In this document: one piece after another, positions 1 to 8,411 of the stretch
Layout: every line of letters starts with the position of its first letter
How positions within the stretch are numbered: the first letter of the stretch is position 1
Assembly (NCBI GenBank): GCA_041648895.1
Contig: JBAZOB010000008.1
Coordinates: 1 to 47,875 of the forward strand
Direction of reading: 5' to 3'
Source of the DNA: JBAZOB01 sp041648895
Lineage (GTDB): Bacteria > Patescibacteriota > JAHJAL01
DNA length: 47,875 bases
The notes under the pieces: generated by a model
The model's database searches: none
Seen by the model: the letters and a program-made list of their open reading frames with translations, nothing else
What the model was told of the DNA's origin: nothing
Made by a program: the position numbers and the translations under genes

Positions 1-1461
1 TTGGAGCCATATGGTTCATGTAATCTGGGTTCGATTAATTTGTCCAAAATGGTGGCGCAAGACAATGGTAACTCTCATGTTGATTATGATAAATTACGGC
101 GGACGGTTCGAATCGCGGTTAGATTTTTAGATAATGTGGTGGATGCCAATCGGTATCCTTTGCCTCAAATTGAAGTGGTGTCAATGCAACTACGGCGAAT
201 AGGATTGGGAGTGATGGGTTTCGCGGAAATGTTGATTAAACTGTCCGTCCCCTATAATTCCAACGACGCGGTGCGCCTGGCTGATGAGGTGATGGGATTT
301 ATTCACAGTGAGGCATGGAAAATGTCACGGGAGTTGGCTGTCAAAAGAGGGGCTTTTCCGGCCTTTGAGCGCAGTATTTTTAAGCAAAGAGGTGAAGAGC
401 TTTGTCGTAATGCGGCCATCACGACCGTGGCGCCGACGGGGCAAACTAGCATTATTTCGGGTTGCAGCAGTGGGATTGAACCATTGTTCGCCATTTCATT
501 TGTGCGGGAAAATGTGTTGGATGGCCAGCCAATGACCGATGTTAATCCTTTGTTTGAAAAAATTGCCAAGGAACGGGGGTTCTATTCGGCGGGTTTAATG
601 GAAAAGATTGCCCAAAAAGGTAGTATCCAGGAGATGTTGGAGGTACCGGAGGATATCAGGCGCGTATTTGTCACTTCGCACGATATTGCCCCGGAATGGC
701 ATGTCAAAATTCAGGCGGCTTTTCAGAAACATGTCGATAGCGGGGTATCGAAGACGGTTAATTTTAGTCATAGCGCCAGTAAAGAAGATGTTCGACAAGT
801 ATATAAATTGGCCTATGATTTAGGTTGCAAGGGAGTGACTATTTATCGGGATGGTTGTCGAGATAAACAAGTATTAAATATTGCTGGGACAAAAAATTTG
901 CAGAAGAAAAATGGCGAACTGGGAGTTTTGGATTTGGAGAGGTTGGACAAGTCAATTATTATTCCTAAAGAAAGGCCACAGGTGATGACGGGAAAAACCA
1001 TTAAAATTGAAACTGGTGAAGGTCGATTATTTGTGACGATAAATCAGGATGAAGAGGGTAATCCATTTGAATTATTTGCCACCATGGGGAAATCGGGAGG
1101 TTTTTCCGCGGCGCAAACTGAGGCGATTGGTCGGCTGATATCACTCTGTTTGCGTTCTGGGTTAGAACCAAATCAAATCATTAAACAACTTAAAGGTATC
1201 CGTGGGGGCCGACCAATTGGCTTTGGGCCCAATCGTGTTTTGTCATCACCGGATGCGATTGCCAAGGCGTTGGAGATTTATTTACGCCCACCCTTGGATT
1301 TGGAGTTTGATAGTCATGATCATGTTAAACAGCCAATAGTCACGGATGACGATTTGGCTAATACACCAATGTATGAAACTTGTATTGAGTGCGGCGGGGT
1401 GATGGAGCAAGAAGGGGGCTGTGCGGTTTGTCATGATTGTGGTTACTCACAGTGTGGATAG
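1..1461 (+). CDS. nrdJ: Adenosylcobalamin-dependent (class II) ribonucleotide reductase, 3' part
   Basis: Reduces ribonucleotides to deoxyribonucleotides using coenzyme B12. The window opens inside the gene, so the N-terminal part is missing and the first codon here is not the start. The visible 486 residues carry the family motif SCNLGSINL, then RRIGLGVMGF and the substrate-loop motif APTGQTSIISGCSSGIEP, which are typical of NrdJ. The C-terminus is a cysteine-rich tail (CIECGG, CAVCHDCG, ending CG) of the kind that re-reduces the active site or binds zinc. A class II enzyme needs no oxygen, which fits an anaerobic or oxygen-indifferent CPR bacterium. The gene ends in TAG and is followed at once by an inverted repeat. 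The family is clear; only the length of the missing part is unknown. Confidence 0.93.
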   Translation: MEPYGSCNLGSINLSKMVAQDNGNSHVDYDKLRRTVRIAVRFLDNVVDANRYPLPQIEVVSMQLRRIGLGVMGFAEMLIKLSVPYNSNDAVRLADEVMGFIHSEAWKMSRELAVKRGAFPAFERSIFKQRGEELCRNAAITTVAPTGQTSIISGCSSGIEPLFAISFVRENVLDGQPMTDVNPLFEKIAKERGFYSAGLMEKIAQKGSIQEMLEVPEDIRRVFVTSHDIAPEWHVKIQAAFQKHVDSGVSKTVNFSHSASKEDVRQVYKLAYDLGCKGVTIYRDGCRDKQVLNIAGTKNLQKKNGELGVLDLERLDKSIIIPKERPQVMTGKTIKIETGEGRLFVTINQDEEGNPFELFATMGKSGGFSAAQTEAIGRLISLCLRSGLEPNQIIKQLKGIRGGRPIGFGPNRVLSSPDAIAKALEIYLRPPLDLEFDSHDHVKQPIVTDDDLANTPMYETCIECGGVMEQEGGCAVCHDCGYSQCG

Positions 1462-1467
1462 TAAATA

Positions 1468-1537
1468 AAGGATCAAGTTTCAAGGATCAAGTATCAAGTG
1501 ACAAGTATATTTACTTGATTCTTGAAACTTGATCCTT
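1468..1537. repeat. Hairpin of CAAG-rich repeat after nrdJ
   Basis: The left arm begins AAGGATCAAGTTTCAAG (1468-1484) and is matched exactly by CTTGAAACTTGATCCTT (1521-1537). Pairing continues inward through GATCAAGTA and TACTTGATT with one G-T wobble, giving about 26 bp. No T-run follows, so it is not a standard intrinsic terminator. A 15-base piece of the left arm (TCAAGTTTCAAGGAT) recurs at 2635-2649, just before the tRNA-Glu gene, so the word is dispersed. Confidence 0.75.
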
Positions 1538-1554
1538 ATTATTTATGCTAATAT
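1529..1554 (+). promoter_or_regulatory. Possible extended -10 promoter
   Basis: TGC-TAATAT (TAATAT at 1549-1554) is an extended -10 box. TTGATC at 1529-1534 is a poorly spaced -35 candidate (14 bp). It would serve the small ORF at 1587 and perhaps the aldolase gene. This is a weak call from sequence alone. Confidence 0.35.
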
Positions 1555-1586
1555 ATACCTAGATAATAATATTGGGAGGATTGAAC

Positions 1587-1664
1587 ATGAACAAAAAATT
1601 AGTTTTGGCATTGGTCGCCGTGACTTTTGCTTTATCAATTATTACTTTTCTAACTGTTTTGTAG
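1587..1664 (+). CDS. Small single-pass membrane peptide (25 aa)
   Basis: ATG at 1587 follows a strong ribosome site (GGGAGGA, 1574-1580) at 6 bases. The peptide starts MNKKLVLALVAVTF and is a short basic head followed by about 20 hydrophobic residues, ending at TAG. This is the form of a small membrane peptide or a bare signal-anchor. It lies between nrdJ and the aldolase gene. The good Shine-Dalgarno site and hydrophobic design support translation, but so short a frame could also be a leader peptide or chance. Function is not recognised. Confidence 0.5.
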   Translation: MNKKLVLALVAVTFALSIITFLTVL

Positions 1665-1692
1665 TGTTTATTTAAATCAAATGAGGGTCAAT

Positions 1693-2631
1693 ATGAGCAG
1701 TCTTCTTCAAAAGGTAAGAGGTTCTTTGAAAAAGGGTCGGACACATCGATTCGATGTTAAACACCCGGATTTTTCGGTGGCCAAAAGACGTAATTTTAAA
1801 AGAATAATGTTGCCGTCGGGTCGTTTTTTTATTTTACCGATTGACCAAGGACTGGAGCATGGACCGAGCGATTTTTTAGAAAATCCAGCCTGTGGAGATC
1901 CAGAGTACCAATTGCGTTTAGCCAAAGAAGTTGGTTTCTCGGCGATAGCTATGCAAATTGGTTTAGCTCGGAAATATTGGCAAATGCCGGAGTATAAAAA
2001 ATCTGTTCCTCTCGTATTAAAGATTAACGGTAAGACTTGTATTCCCAATGATTCCGGGCCGTTTTCGCCGGCCGATGCCACCGTGGAAGAAGCGGCGGCT
2101 TTGGGGGCCATGGCGATTGGGTATACATTGTATGTTGGATCAAGTGACCAAGATGATGATTTTATCCAGTTCCGCCAGATCAGACAGGCTGCCTTTCGAT
2201 TTGATTTACCGGTGATAGTTTGGGCTTATCCAAGGGGAAAAGAGATTGATGAGTATGGTGGCAAAAATAGTTTGGCGGCAATTGATTATGCGGTGCGAGT
2301 AGCCATGGAGTTGGGAGCCGACGTGGTTAAATTTAACTTACCGGTTTTTCCTAAAGATGGTTACCAAAAAGACAGTTGTTTCGAAAAATATAATGAGTTG
2401 AAGGGTCTTTCGGAGGCCGAAATGTTACAAAAGGTAATCAACACGGCTGGCAAATTGGGAACACTTTTGTCGGGCGGCGATCAAGTGAGTGAGACAACGG
2501 CTTTGCATCACGCCAGTTTGGCGGTAAAATGCGGTATAGATGGAGTTATTTTTGGTCGTAATGTCTGGCAGCGGGAGTACAAAGCAGCAGTTGATTTTTC
2601 ATTGAAGATCAAGAAGATATTATTGAAATAA
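1693..2631 (+). CDS. fbaB: Class I fructose-bisphosphate aldolase (archaeal/FbaB type)
   Basis: Cleaves or forms fructose 1,6-bisphosphate through a lysine Schiff base in glycolysis and gluconeogenesis, in the cytoplasm. The protein (about 312 aa) is a DeoC/FbaB-type TIM barrel: FILPIDQGLEHGPSDF near the N-terminus, the strand GADVVKFNLPVF holding a plausible Schiff-base lysine, and the phosphate-binding segments LLSGGDQVSE and IDGVIFGRNVWQR. An ATG four codons upstream (1681) is possible, but GAGGG at 1683-1687 sits well placed for the ATG at 1693, so I chose that. It may be preceded by the small membrane ORF on one transcript; tRNA-Glu follows. The family is clear. Confidence 0.9.
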   Translation: MSSLLQKVRGSLKKGRTHRFDVKHPDFSVAKRRNFKRIMLPSGRFFILPIDQGLEHGPSDFLENPACGDPEYQLRLAKEVGFSAIAMQIGLARKYWQMPEYKKSVPLVLKINGKTCIPNDSGPFSPADATVEEAAALGAMAIGYTLYVGSSDQDDDFIQFRQIRQAAFRFDLPVIVWAYPRGKEIDEYGGKNSLAAIDYAVRVAMELGADVVKFNLPVFPKDGYQKDSCFEKYNELKGLSEAEMLQKVINTAGKLGTLLSGGDQVSETTALHHASLAVKCGIDGVIFGRNVWQREYKAAVDFSLKIKKILLK

Positions 2632-2649
2632 GTCTCAAGTTTCAAGGAT

Positions 2650-2721
2650 GCCGCCATCGTCTAACGGTTAGGACGTCAGATTCTCAATCTGGTAATCGGG
2701 GTTCGATTCCCCGTGGCGGTA
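2650..2721 (+). tRNA. tRNA-Glu (CUC)
   Basis: The cloverleaf folds fully. Acceptor GCCGCCA pairs with TGGCGGT (first pair G-U). The D arm is GTCTAACGGTTAGGAC, the anticodon loop TTCTCAA gives CUC, and the T arm is CGGGG-TTCGATT-CCCCG. The discriminator base is A. The CCA end is not encoded. Confidence 0.93.
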
Positions 2722-2761
2722 CTTAAGAAAAAGCTATTAATATTTATATTAATTTAGTCTT

Positions 2762-3505
2762 ATGTGGTATCAATCAATTCAAACATTGTCGATTGGCGGA
2801 TTACAGATTCAGGTGTGGGGGCTGATGTTGGCTGTCGGATCAATACTGGGTTGGTGGTTGTTTGATTATAATTTGCTGTGGCGAAAGATTAAAATTGATA
2901 CTTCCTGGCTGGTGTTGGGTTTTATTTTCTTTTCTCTGGTAGGGGCGAGATTGATTCATGTCGGTTTGAATTGGTCATTGTATAGTAATGACTGGTTAAG
3001 TATATTCTGGCTTTGGCAGGGGGGGATGGCTTCATATGGAGCTTTTATTTTTGGTATTTGTTTTATCTGGTTTTATCGACGCTGGTATATTAAGTCCGGT
3101 CAGCAGATTGATTTTATTGACGCGACCGTGCCGGCGATGTGTTTGGTACTAATGATGGCCAGGGTAGGTTGTTTTTTAATAAATGATCATATTGGGAAAG
3201 TGGCCGATTTGTTTTGGTCGATCTGGGTGATGGGAAGTATGCGGCATCCATTGTCGATGTACTATGTCTTGTTGGATTTTTTCTTGTTTGTGTTAACACT
3301 TAATTTTTACTATCAGTCAATAATGAGGGGGAGATTGTTGTGGTTAGTATTGATAATTTATGGAGTTGGGCGGTTGTTGATTGATTGGTTATATAAAGAT
3401 TTTATGGGTGATAATTTGTCTTTTGGGGCAACGATGGTGGTTAGTCTAATATTTGTTATTTTTGGGGCGATTATGTTGTATAATCAAAGTAGGAAGTTTC
3501 CCTAA
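2762..3505 (+). CDS. lgt: Prolipoprotein diacylglyceryl transferase
   Basis: Attaches diacylglycerol to the lipobox cysteine of prelipoproteins in the membrane, the first step of lipoprotein maturation. The 247 residues form about seven hydrophobic segments. The family landmarks are GGMASYGAFIFG and ARVGCFLINDHIG, the latter standing for the usual RxGNFxNGE-type signature in a divergent form, followed by RHPLSMYYVLLD. The divergence in the signature is typical of CPR proteins; I cannot tell whether activity is changed. lspA at 14748 supplies the next enzyme of the pathway. The gene follows tRNA-Glu and ends at an intrinsic terminator. Confidence 0.87.
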   Translation: MWYQSIQTLSIGGLQIQVWGLMLAVGSILGWWLFDYNLLWRKIKIDTSWLVLGFIFFSLVGARLIHVGLNWSLYSNDWLSIFWLWQGGMASYGAFIFGICFIWFYRRWYIKSGQQIDFIDATVPAMCLVLMMARVGCFLINDHIGKVADLFWSIWVMGSMRHPLSMYYVLLDFFLFVLTLNFYYQSIMRGRLLWLVLIIYGVGRLLIDWLYKDFMGDNLSFGATMVVSLIFVIFGAIMLYNQSRKFP

Positions 3506-3542
3506 TCATACTTTAATTATTCTTTAATCTTAATTGATAATT

Positions 3543-3570
3543 AAAGATGGCTTCCATCTTTTATTTTTTT
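3543..3570 (+). terminator. Intrinsic terminator after lgt
   Basis: AAGATGG-CTT-CCATCTT is a 7-bp stem with a 3-base loop, followed by a T-rich run (TTATTTTTTTATTTT). It separates lgt from the two-component genes. Confidence 0.75.
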
Positions 3571-3583
3571 ATTTTATAAATGT

Positions 3584-4255
3584 ATGAAAATATTAGTGGT
3601 TGAAGATGAAAAAAGAATTACCAGTTTTATTCGTAAGGGACTTCAATATGAAGGTTATGCGGTCGATATTGCCTACAATGGTGATGTTGGATATCAAAAA
3701 GCCAAAGATGATAGTCTTGATTTGATTATATTGGATTTAATGTTGCCCGGGATGGATGGCGTGGAATTATGTCGCCGGATCAGGGAAGAGGGGATGGTAA
3801 CGCCGGTGATAATGTTGACCGCCAAGGATAGTATTGATGATAAAGTAAAAGGATTGGACGCGGGAGCGGATGACTATTTGGTTAAGCCATTTGCTTTCAA
3901 AGAGTTGTTGGCTAGGGTTAGATCGTTATTACGTAGCGGTGACTCAGCCAAAACGACGGTGATAAAAGTTGGTGAATTGGAATTAGATCCCTCCAGTCGA
4001 GAGGTTAAACGCGAGGGAGAAAATATTGATCTAAGTCGTAAAGAGTACGGATTATTGGAATATATGATGCGAAATTCAAATCAAGTTTTAACCAGAACGA
4101 TGATTGCCGAACATGTCTGGGATTATGATTTTGATAGTTTTACCAATACAATTGATGTCTATATTCGGTATTTACGTCGTAAGGTGGATGACGGTTATAA
4201 AAAAAAGTATATCCGGACTATTCGAGGAGTAGGTTATAAGATTAGCGATAAATAA
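3584..4255 (+). CDS. OmpR/PhoB-family response regulator
   Basis: DNA-binding response regulator of 223 aa. The receiver domain (about 1-115) has the acidic pair EDE near the N-terminus, the phospho-acceptor aspartate in LIILDLMLPGMDG, the conserved T in MLTAKD and the lysine in YLVKPF. The winged-helix output domain (about 125-223) ends in the family signature YIRTIRGVGYKI. Its TAA stop shares a base with the kinase start (TAATG), so the two are translationally coupled and almost certainly form one signalling pair. The regulon cannot be read from the sequence. Confidence 0.93.
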   Translation: MKILVVEDEKRITSFIRKGLQYEGYAVDIAYNGDVGYQKAKDDSLDLIILDLMLPGMDGVELCRRIREEGMVTPVIMLTAKDSIDDKVKGLDAGADDYLVKPFAFKELLARVRSLLRSGDSAKTTVIKVGELELDPSSREVKREGENIDLSRKEYGLLEYMMRNSNQVLTRTMIAEHVWDYDFDSFTNTIDVYIRYLRRKVDDGYKKKYIRTIRGVGYKISDK

Positions 4256-6183
4256 TGCGTGGAATAGAAAAAATTGAATTCCGAGGTGATAGTTTAGATG
4301 TTGATAATTTACCTTGTAGCGAATTGCTTGACTTGATTTCGTCGGGCATTTTTATTTTGGATTTGGATCGAAAGATAAAGTATTTGAATGAAATGATGAT
4401 TCGAACCTCGAAGATGAGTAAAGAATATTTTATTGATCATGAATTTATCAGTGTTGCTCGAGGTATTGAAATAAGTTTACTGGACGGTCTTTTTGATCAA
4501 GTAAATAAAACAAAACTTGTTCAGAAAAAAAAGAACGTTAAGCATAATTATCGCCCGGGAGAATATAGCCATATCGATATTTATGTATTTCCTTATCTTG
4601 ATCGGCAAGATAAATTAATTGGCTATGTGGTGTTGGTAGAAAGCGCTTCGCTTGATCATAAATATTTTTTGTCGGCCTACCGGACTAATGTTTTTGTGAG
4701 ATATGTGGTTGATGCCATGTTGGAGGGAGCCACGGTGATTGATGAACAAGGAAGATTGGAATATGCCAATAAAAAATTTTATGAATTGGCAGGGTATGAA
4801 CCGGAAGAAATTTTGGGTAAACATTGGACATATTGGTGTCATGAAGATGATTTGACGGTGGTGGATAATCAGAAAATAATTAAAAATGAAATAATATCCA
4901 ACGGTGTCTCCAAGTATCAGTTGCGTATACGTCGGAAAGATGGTACTTATTTGCCGGTGATGTTATTGGTTTCAAAACCTGATAATAATCAGTACAATAT
5001 TATGTCAATTGGCCTGATTACGGATATTTCAGAAACTTTACGTTTAGAAACCGATTATCGTCAGATTAGTATTTTGAATAAAAAGATATTGGAAACAATT
5101 CCGACTGCAATTATTACTTTGGATCGAGATTTATTGATCAGATCAGTCAATAGTCGGGTCGAAAATATTTTTGATCGCCAGATTGATCAAATACGGGGGA
5201 TGAGATTGGAAGATGTTTTTCCGGAGGTGCAGATTTTTAGTGAGTGGTCGGGGTGGGTGTTAAGGAGTTTAAAGCCATATCAGGTGGATCGATATAAATT
5301 GAATTTGGCTTCGGGACGGGGAGCCATGTTTGTTAACGTGCGGATTAACCCTTTACTGGATCAAGATCGGGAAGTTAATGGTGTGGTTTGCGCTTTTGAT
5401 GATGTTACTTCCAGTGCTTTATTGGAAGAAAAAATTGAGGCATCGTATCGGAAGTTGGAAGTTACTCACAACAAGTTGACCAAATTGTTAGCTCGGCAAC
5501 GGGATTTTCTGGCGGATGTTTCGCATGAGTTAAGAACGCCGATTACGGTCATTTTAGGCAATGTGGAGGTGGCGATGCAAGATCGTTATATTAAATACGA
5601 TGAATTGATCAGTGTTTTGCATCTGGTGGAGAGTGAAGCGAAAAGAATGTCATCGCTGGTGGGCGATCTAATGACTTTGGCTAAAATGGAGGGGGGAGAA
5701 ATAAAACTGAATTATTCTAGGTTTTATGTAACCGATATTTTGGAGGGTATGCAAAGTAAAATTAATGTTATAGCTGGCCGGAAGAGGAAAATAATAATTG
5801 AGCCGGTAGAGAAATTGTTGGTTTGGGGTGATAAGTATCGAATTGCTGCTTTGTTGTGGAATTTGATTGAAAATGCCATTAAATTTAGTCAGAAAAATGG
5901 CCAGATAAATATTAATATTTATCAGTCCCTAAAACATGCAGAGAATTTGGTGATTAAAGTGGCTGACAATGGTGCTGGCATTCCACCTGATCAATTAGAG
6001 GATATTTTTGAGCGTTTTTACCGAATTGACAAAACCCGCAATCGTGCCAAGGGTGGATCAGGTCTGGGATTGTCGATATGTAAATGGACAGCGGAGGCGC
6101 ATCGCGGTTATATCAAGGTGAAAAGTAAGTTGAAGGAAGGATCTGTTTTTACAGTGGTATTGCCAATTGTGGTGCAAGATTAA
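4255..6183 (+). CDS. PAS-domain sensor histidine kinase, no membrane segment
   Basis: A 642-aa histidine kinase paired with the upstream regulator. Three PAS-like regions come first (about 15-130, 150-265 and 275-395); the second has the typical GYEPEEILGKHW and RRKDGTYLPV PAS/PAC words. The HisKA domain follows with the phosphorylated His424 in DVSHELRTP, then the ATPase domain with the N box (NLIENAIKF, about 536-544), the G1 box (DNGAGIP) and the G2 box (GGSGLGLSI). I see no transmembrane helix, so it should sense a cytoplasmic signal; the ligand or cofactor of the PAS domains is unknown. The domain calls come from motif reading. Confidence 0.92.
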   Translation: MRGIEKIEFRGDSLDVDNLPCSELLDLISSGIFILDLDRKIKYLNEMMIRTSKMSKEYFIDHEFISVARGIEISLLDGLFDQVNKTKLVQKKKNVKHNYRPGEYSHIDIYVFPYLDRQDKLIGYVVLVESASLDHKYFLSAYRTNVFVRYVVDAMLEGATVIDEQGRLEYANKKFYELAGYEPEEILGKHWTYWCHEDDLTVVDNQKIIKNEIISNGVSKYQLRIRRKDGTYLPVMLLVSKPDNNQYNIMSIGLITDISETLRLETDYRQISILNKKILETIPTAIITLDRDLLIRSVNSRVENIFDRQIDQIRGMRLEDVFPEVQIFSEWSGWVLRSLKPYQVDRYKLNLASGRGAMFVNVRINPLLDQDREVNGVVCAFDDVTSSALLEEKIEASYRKLEVTHNKLTKLLARQRDFLADVSHELRTPITVILGNVEVAMQDRYIKYDELISVLHLVESEAKRMSSLVGDLMTLAKMEGGEIKLNYSRFYVTDILEGMQSKINVIAGRKRKIIIEPVEKLLVWGDKYRIAALLWNLIENAIKFSQKNGQININIYQSLKHAENLVIKVADNGAGIPPDQLEDIFERFYRIDKTRNRAKGGSGLGLSICKWTAEAHRGYIKVKSKLKEGSVFTVVLPIVVQD

Positions 6184-6219
6184 AAGTCTTTAATTTAACT
6201 TTCCCCCTTTTTTAATATT

Positions 6220-6246
6220 AGTCTTCTATTCTAAGGATAGAAGACT
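6220..6246 (+). promoter_or_regulatory. Hairpin just upstream of the greA-like ribosome site
   Basis: AGTCTTCTAT (6220-6229) pairs perfectly with ATAGAAGACT (6237-6246) across a 7-base loop. It ends 8 bases before the AGGAGGTG ribosome site of the next gene. The following bases (ATTTAT) are a poor T-run, so it is either a weak terminator for the kinase gene or a 5'-leader stem of the greA-like mRNA. Confidence 0.5.
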
Positions 6247-6266
6247 ATTTATATAGGAGGTGTTCA

Positions 6267-6734
6267 ATGAGTACTATCAAGTTTATTCAAAAAGGAAAAA
6301 CAAAACAAAAAAATGTGGGGCGGATTGCTGATCGTTTGCAGCTCGCGATGGAAAAAAATAATGAAGCGCGTCGAAAATTGACTGAATTACTGGAGATGGG
6401 CAAGGCGGTATTGGAAACGGCGGAGTATGCGGAAGCGAGAATGGAAGTATTGTATTGGCAAAAACGAGTTGATGAGCTAAGGAAATTATTTAATATTGGT
6501 TATAAAAGGAGCGCGGGCCAAGTGGTTGGTTTGGGGTCGACAGTTAAGGTTAGATACGGCGCGGTTAACAAAGAATATACCATTGTTACTTCGTTGGAAG
6601 CTGATCCAGCCAATGGTTATATTTCTGAAAATTCACCACTGGGGCGTGCTCTGCTGAATAAAAAAGCGAGTGATGATGTGTCAGTCCGAGCGCCTTCTGG
6701 TAATTTTGTTTACACGATTGAGTCGGTGGTCTAA
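6267..6734 (+). CDS. GreA/GreB-family transcription elongation factor (divergent)
   Basis: Binds RNA polymerase through its secondary channel and, in classic members, triggers cleavage of backtracked RNA. The 155 residues fit the family: an N-terminal helical hairpin (about 15-80), then the FKBP-like domain with VGLGSTVKV, ISENSPLGRALL and the final SGNFVYTIESV. At the hairpin tip GreA normally has the acidic motif DLKEN before AEY. Here the aligned segment reads AVLET before AEY, so the first acidic residue (Asp41 in E. coli) appears replaced while the glutamate remains. This could be a factor with reduced or altered cleavage activity. A strong AGGAGGTG site sets the start; a long terminator follows. 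Confidence 0.82.
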   Translation: MSTIKFIQKGKTKQKNVGRIADRLQLAMEKNNEARRKLTELLEMGKAVLETAEYAEARMEVLYWQKRVDELRKLFNIGYKRSAGQVVGLGSTVKVRYGAVNKEYTIVTSLEADPANGYISENSPLGRALLNKKASDDVSVRAPSGNFVYTIESVV

Positions 6735-6750
6735 AGAAAAAATTGTTAAG

Positions 6751-6791
6751 TTATTAAAAAAAGAAACATATATTGTTTCTTTTTTTAATAA
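6751..6791. terminator. Intrinsic terminator, 18-bp perfect stem
   Basis: TTATTAAAAAAAGAAACA (6751-6768) and its exact complement (6774-6791) enclose the loop TATAT. The right arm carries a run of seven T, and the left arm gives a T-run on the other strand, so it can act in both directions. Confidence 0.8.
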
Positions 6792-6797
6792 TTATGA

Positions 6798-6976
6798 ATG
6801 ACAAATGACGAATTGCAAAAATTAATACCAAAACTTCTTTATATATCTATTTTCTATTGAATAAAACTCGCCCTAGATGGTCGGTACTATTGATCAGGGC
6901 TCACACAGGTTATTCAATAGAAAATAGATATATAAAGAAGTTTTGGTATTAATTTTTGCAATTCGTCATTTGTCAT
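6798..6976 (+). repeat. Core-loop hairpin family 1, copy 1 (67-bp perfect arms)
   Basis: Arms 6798-6864 and 6910-6976 are exact reverse complements over 67 bp. The 45-base loop (6865-6909) carries the family core: AACTCGC, then CGGTACTATTGAT, then GGGCTCACACAGG. Inside the loop GCCCT (6870-6874) can pair with AGGGC (6896-6900). The element fills almost the whole gap between the greA-like terminator and murT; I see no gene in this gap. Related copies lie at 18051, 20813, 37776 and 43948, all in the same orientation. Confidence 0.9.
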
Positions 6977-7031
6977 CTGTTATTCCTAATTTCTAATTTC
7001 TAATTATTTTATATATTGTTAAAATATAGCC

Positions 7032-8411
7032 ATGAGGTATTTATTGGCCATATGGCTCGGTAAAATAGTGCGGGCAGTACTATTGTTTTTGGGAAGAGGC
7101 GGAACGACTTTGCCGGGTTTGATGATGTCTAGAATTGATCCAAATGTATTACGTAATTTATCAAACAATCTGAAACATGGATCGGTGGTAGTAACGGGTA
7201 CCAACGGTAAAACTTCGACCGCGAGAATTATTTCGGCTATTTTAGATCGTCATGGTTATGTGGTTATTAGTAATCGTTCCGGTTCTAATTTGGAAAGGGG
7301 TTTGGTGGCCAGCTATTTGGAATATGTTGATTGGCAGGGTCGGGCCAATTTGGATGTGGCGGTTTTGGAAGTGGATGAGGCTGATTTAATAAATATTCTG
7401 GGTAAGGTGGGGTGTCGTGAATTGGTGGTAACGAATTTTTTTCGAGATCAGTTGGATCGTTACGGTGAACTAATCACTTTGCGAGATATTGTCAAGAGAT
7501 CGGTGAGCGATATGTTGGCGGGTAGCCGGGTGGTTTTGAATGCCGATGATCCTCTGGTGAATTCTTTGGCATCGGCTGTACCGGAGGGGGTAGAGGTGGT
7601 TTATTTTGGCATGAAGATTAAAGGGGAACAAAAATTAAATTTTGCGGTTGATGTTAATAAATGTGTCCAATGTGGGGGTGATTTAAAATACAGCCAGGTC
7701 TATCTGTCACATTTGGGTGATTATCTCTGCGTGAGTTGTGGGTTTACTCGACCCCAATTGGATTTATCATTGGTGAGAATGGAACCCAAGGGGATTCTCG
7801 GGGCGGAGTTAGAGGTGGAGTCAAAAAAATGGGGTAGGCAACAATTGCAGACAATATTGCCTGGTTTTTACAATGTCTACAATGTTCTAGCGGCGGTCAT
7901 GGCGGTTGATTATTTTGAGGTGGAAATTGATTTGATCGCAGATATTTTACAACAGGTTAAGCCGGCTTTTGGCCGTTTTGAAAAGATTTTAATTGCTAAA
8001 AAAGAATTGTATCTGATGTTATCCAAAAATCCTTCGGGTTTTAATGAGTTATTACGAACTATTTTGGTGAGCGAAAATCCGATTAGTTTAATTTTTATTT
8101 TGAATGATAATTATGCTGATGGGCGGGATGTGTCTTGGATTTGGGATGTTGATTTTGAAAAACTGGCGGGCCGAATAGGTTGGATTGGCTTGGCAGGAAT
8201 TAGAGCTTGGGACATGATGTTGCGGATCAAATATGCCAATATTGATATCCGGCGGGCGGGGGTGGAGCCGGATTATCAAAAACTAGTGGAAGGAGTTATC
8301 CAGTCGGAGGGGAGTGAGCCTATTTTTGTGATGGCCACCTATACTGGTATGTTGGAATTTCGAGCAGAATTACAAAAAAGAGGTTTGGTAACCGGTTTTT
8401 GGGAGGATTAA
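7032..8411 (+). CDS. murT: Lipid II isoglutaminyl synthase, MurT subunit
   Basis: With GatD it amidates the alpha-carboxyl of D-Glu in the stem peptide of lipid II, giving D-isoglutamine. The 459-aa protein has a Mur-ligase central domain with the ATP loop VVTGTNGKTSTARI (residues about 56-69) and the VTNFFRDQLDRYGE segment. Inserted in it is a four-cysteine zinc ribbon (CVQCGG and CVSCGF), which marks MurT rather than MurC-F. The C-terminal part is the MurT-specific domain that contacts GatD. gatD follows directly, as in Gram-positive bacteria. No ribosome site is obvious at the ATG. The identity is clear from the zinc ribbon and the partner gene. Confidence 0.93.
   Translation: MRYLLAIWLGKIVRAVLLFLGRGGTTLPGLMMSRIDPNVLRNLSNNLKHGSVVVTGTNGKTSTARIISAILDRHGYVVISNRSGSNLERGLVASYLEYVDWQGRANLDVAVLEVDEADLINILGKVGCRELVVTNFFRDQLDRYGELITLRDIVKRSVSDMLAGSRVVLNADDPLVNSLASAVPEGVEVVYFGMKIKGEQKLNFAVDVNKCVQCGGDLKYSQVYLSHLGDYLCVSCGFTRPQLDLSLVRMEPKGILGAELEVESKKWGRQQLQTILPGFYNVYNVLAAVMAVDYFEVEIDLIADILQQVKPAFGRFEKILIAKKELYLMLSKNPSGFNELLRTILVSENPISLIFILNDNYADGRDVSWIWDVDFEKLAGRIGWIGLAGIRAWDMMLRIKYANIDIRRAGVEPDYQKLVEGVIQSEGSEPIFVMATYTGMLEFRAELQKRGLVTGFWED

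Noticed and set aside
1468..1537. CAAG repeats as a CRISPR array
   Set aside because: The repeats are adjoining words within a hairpin, with no unique spacers and no cas genes.
6798..6976. Long perfect hairpins as retron or group II intron RNA
   Set aside because: No reverse transcriptase is encoded in the window and no intron domain V-like end is visible.
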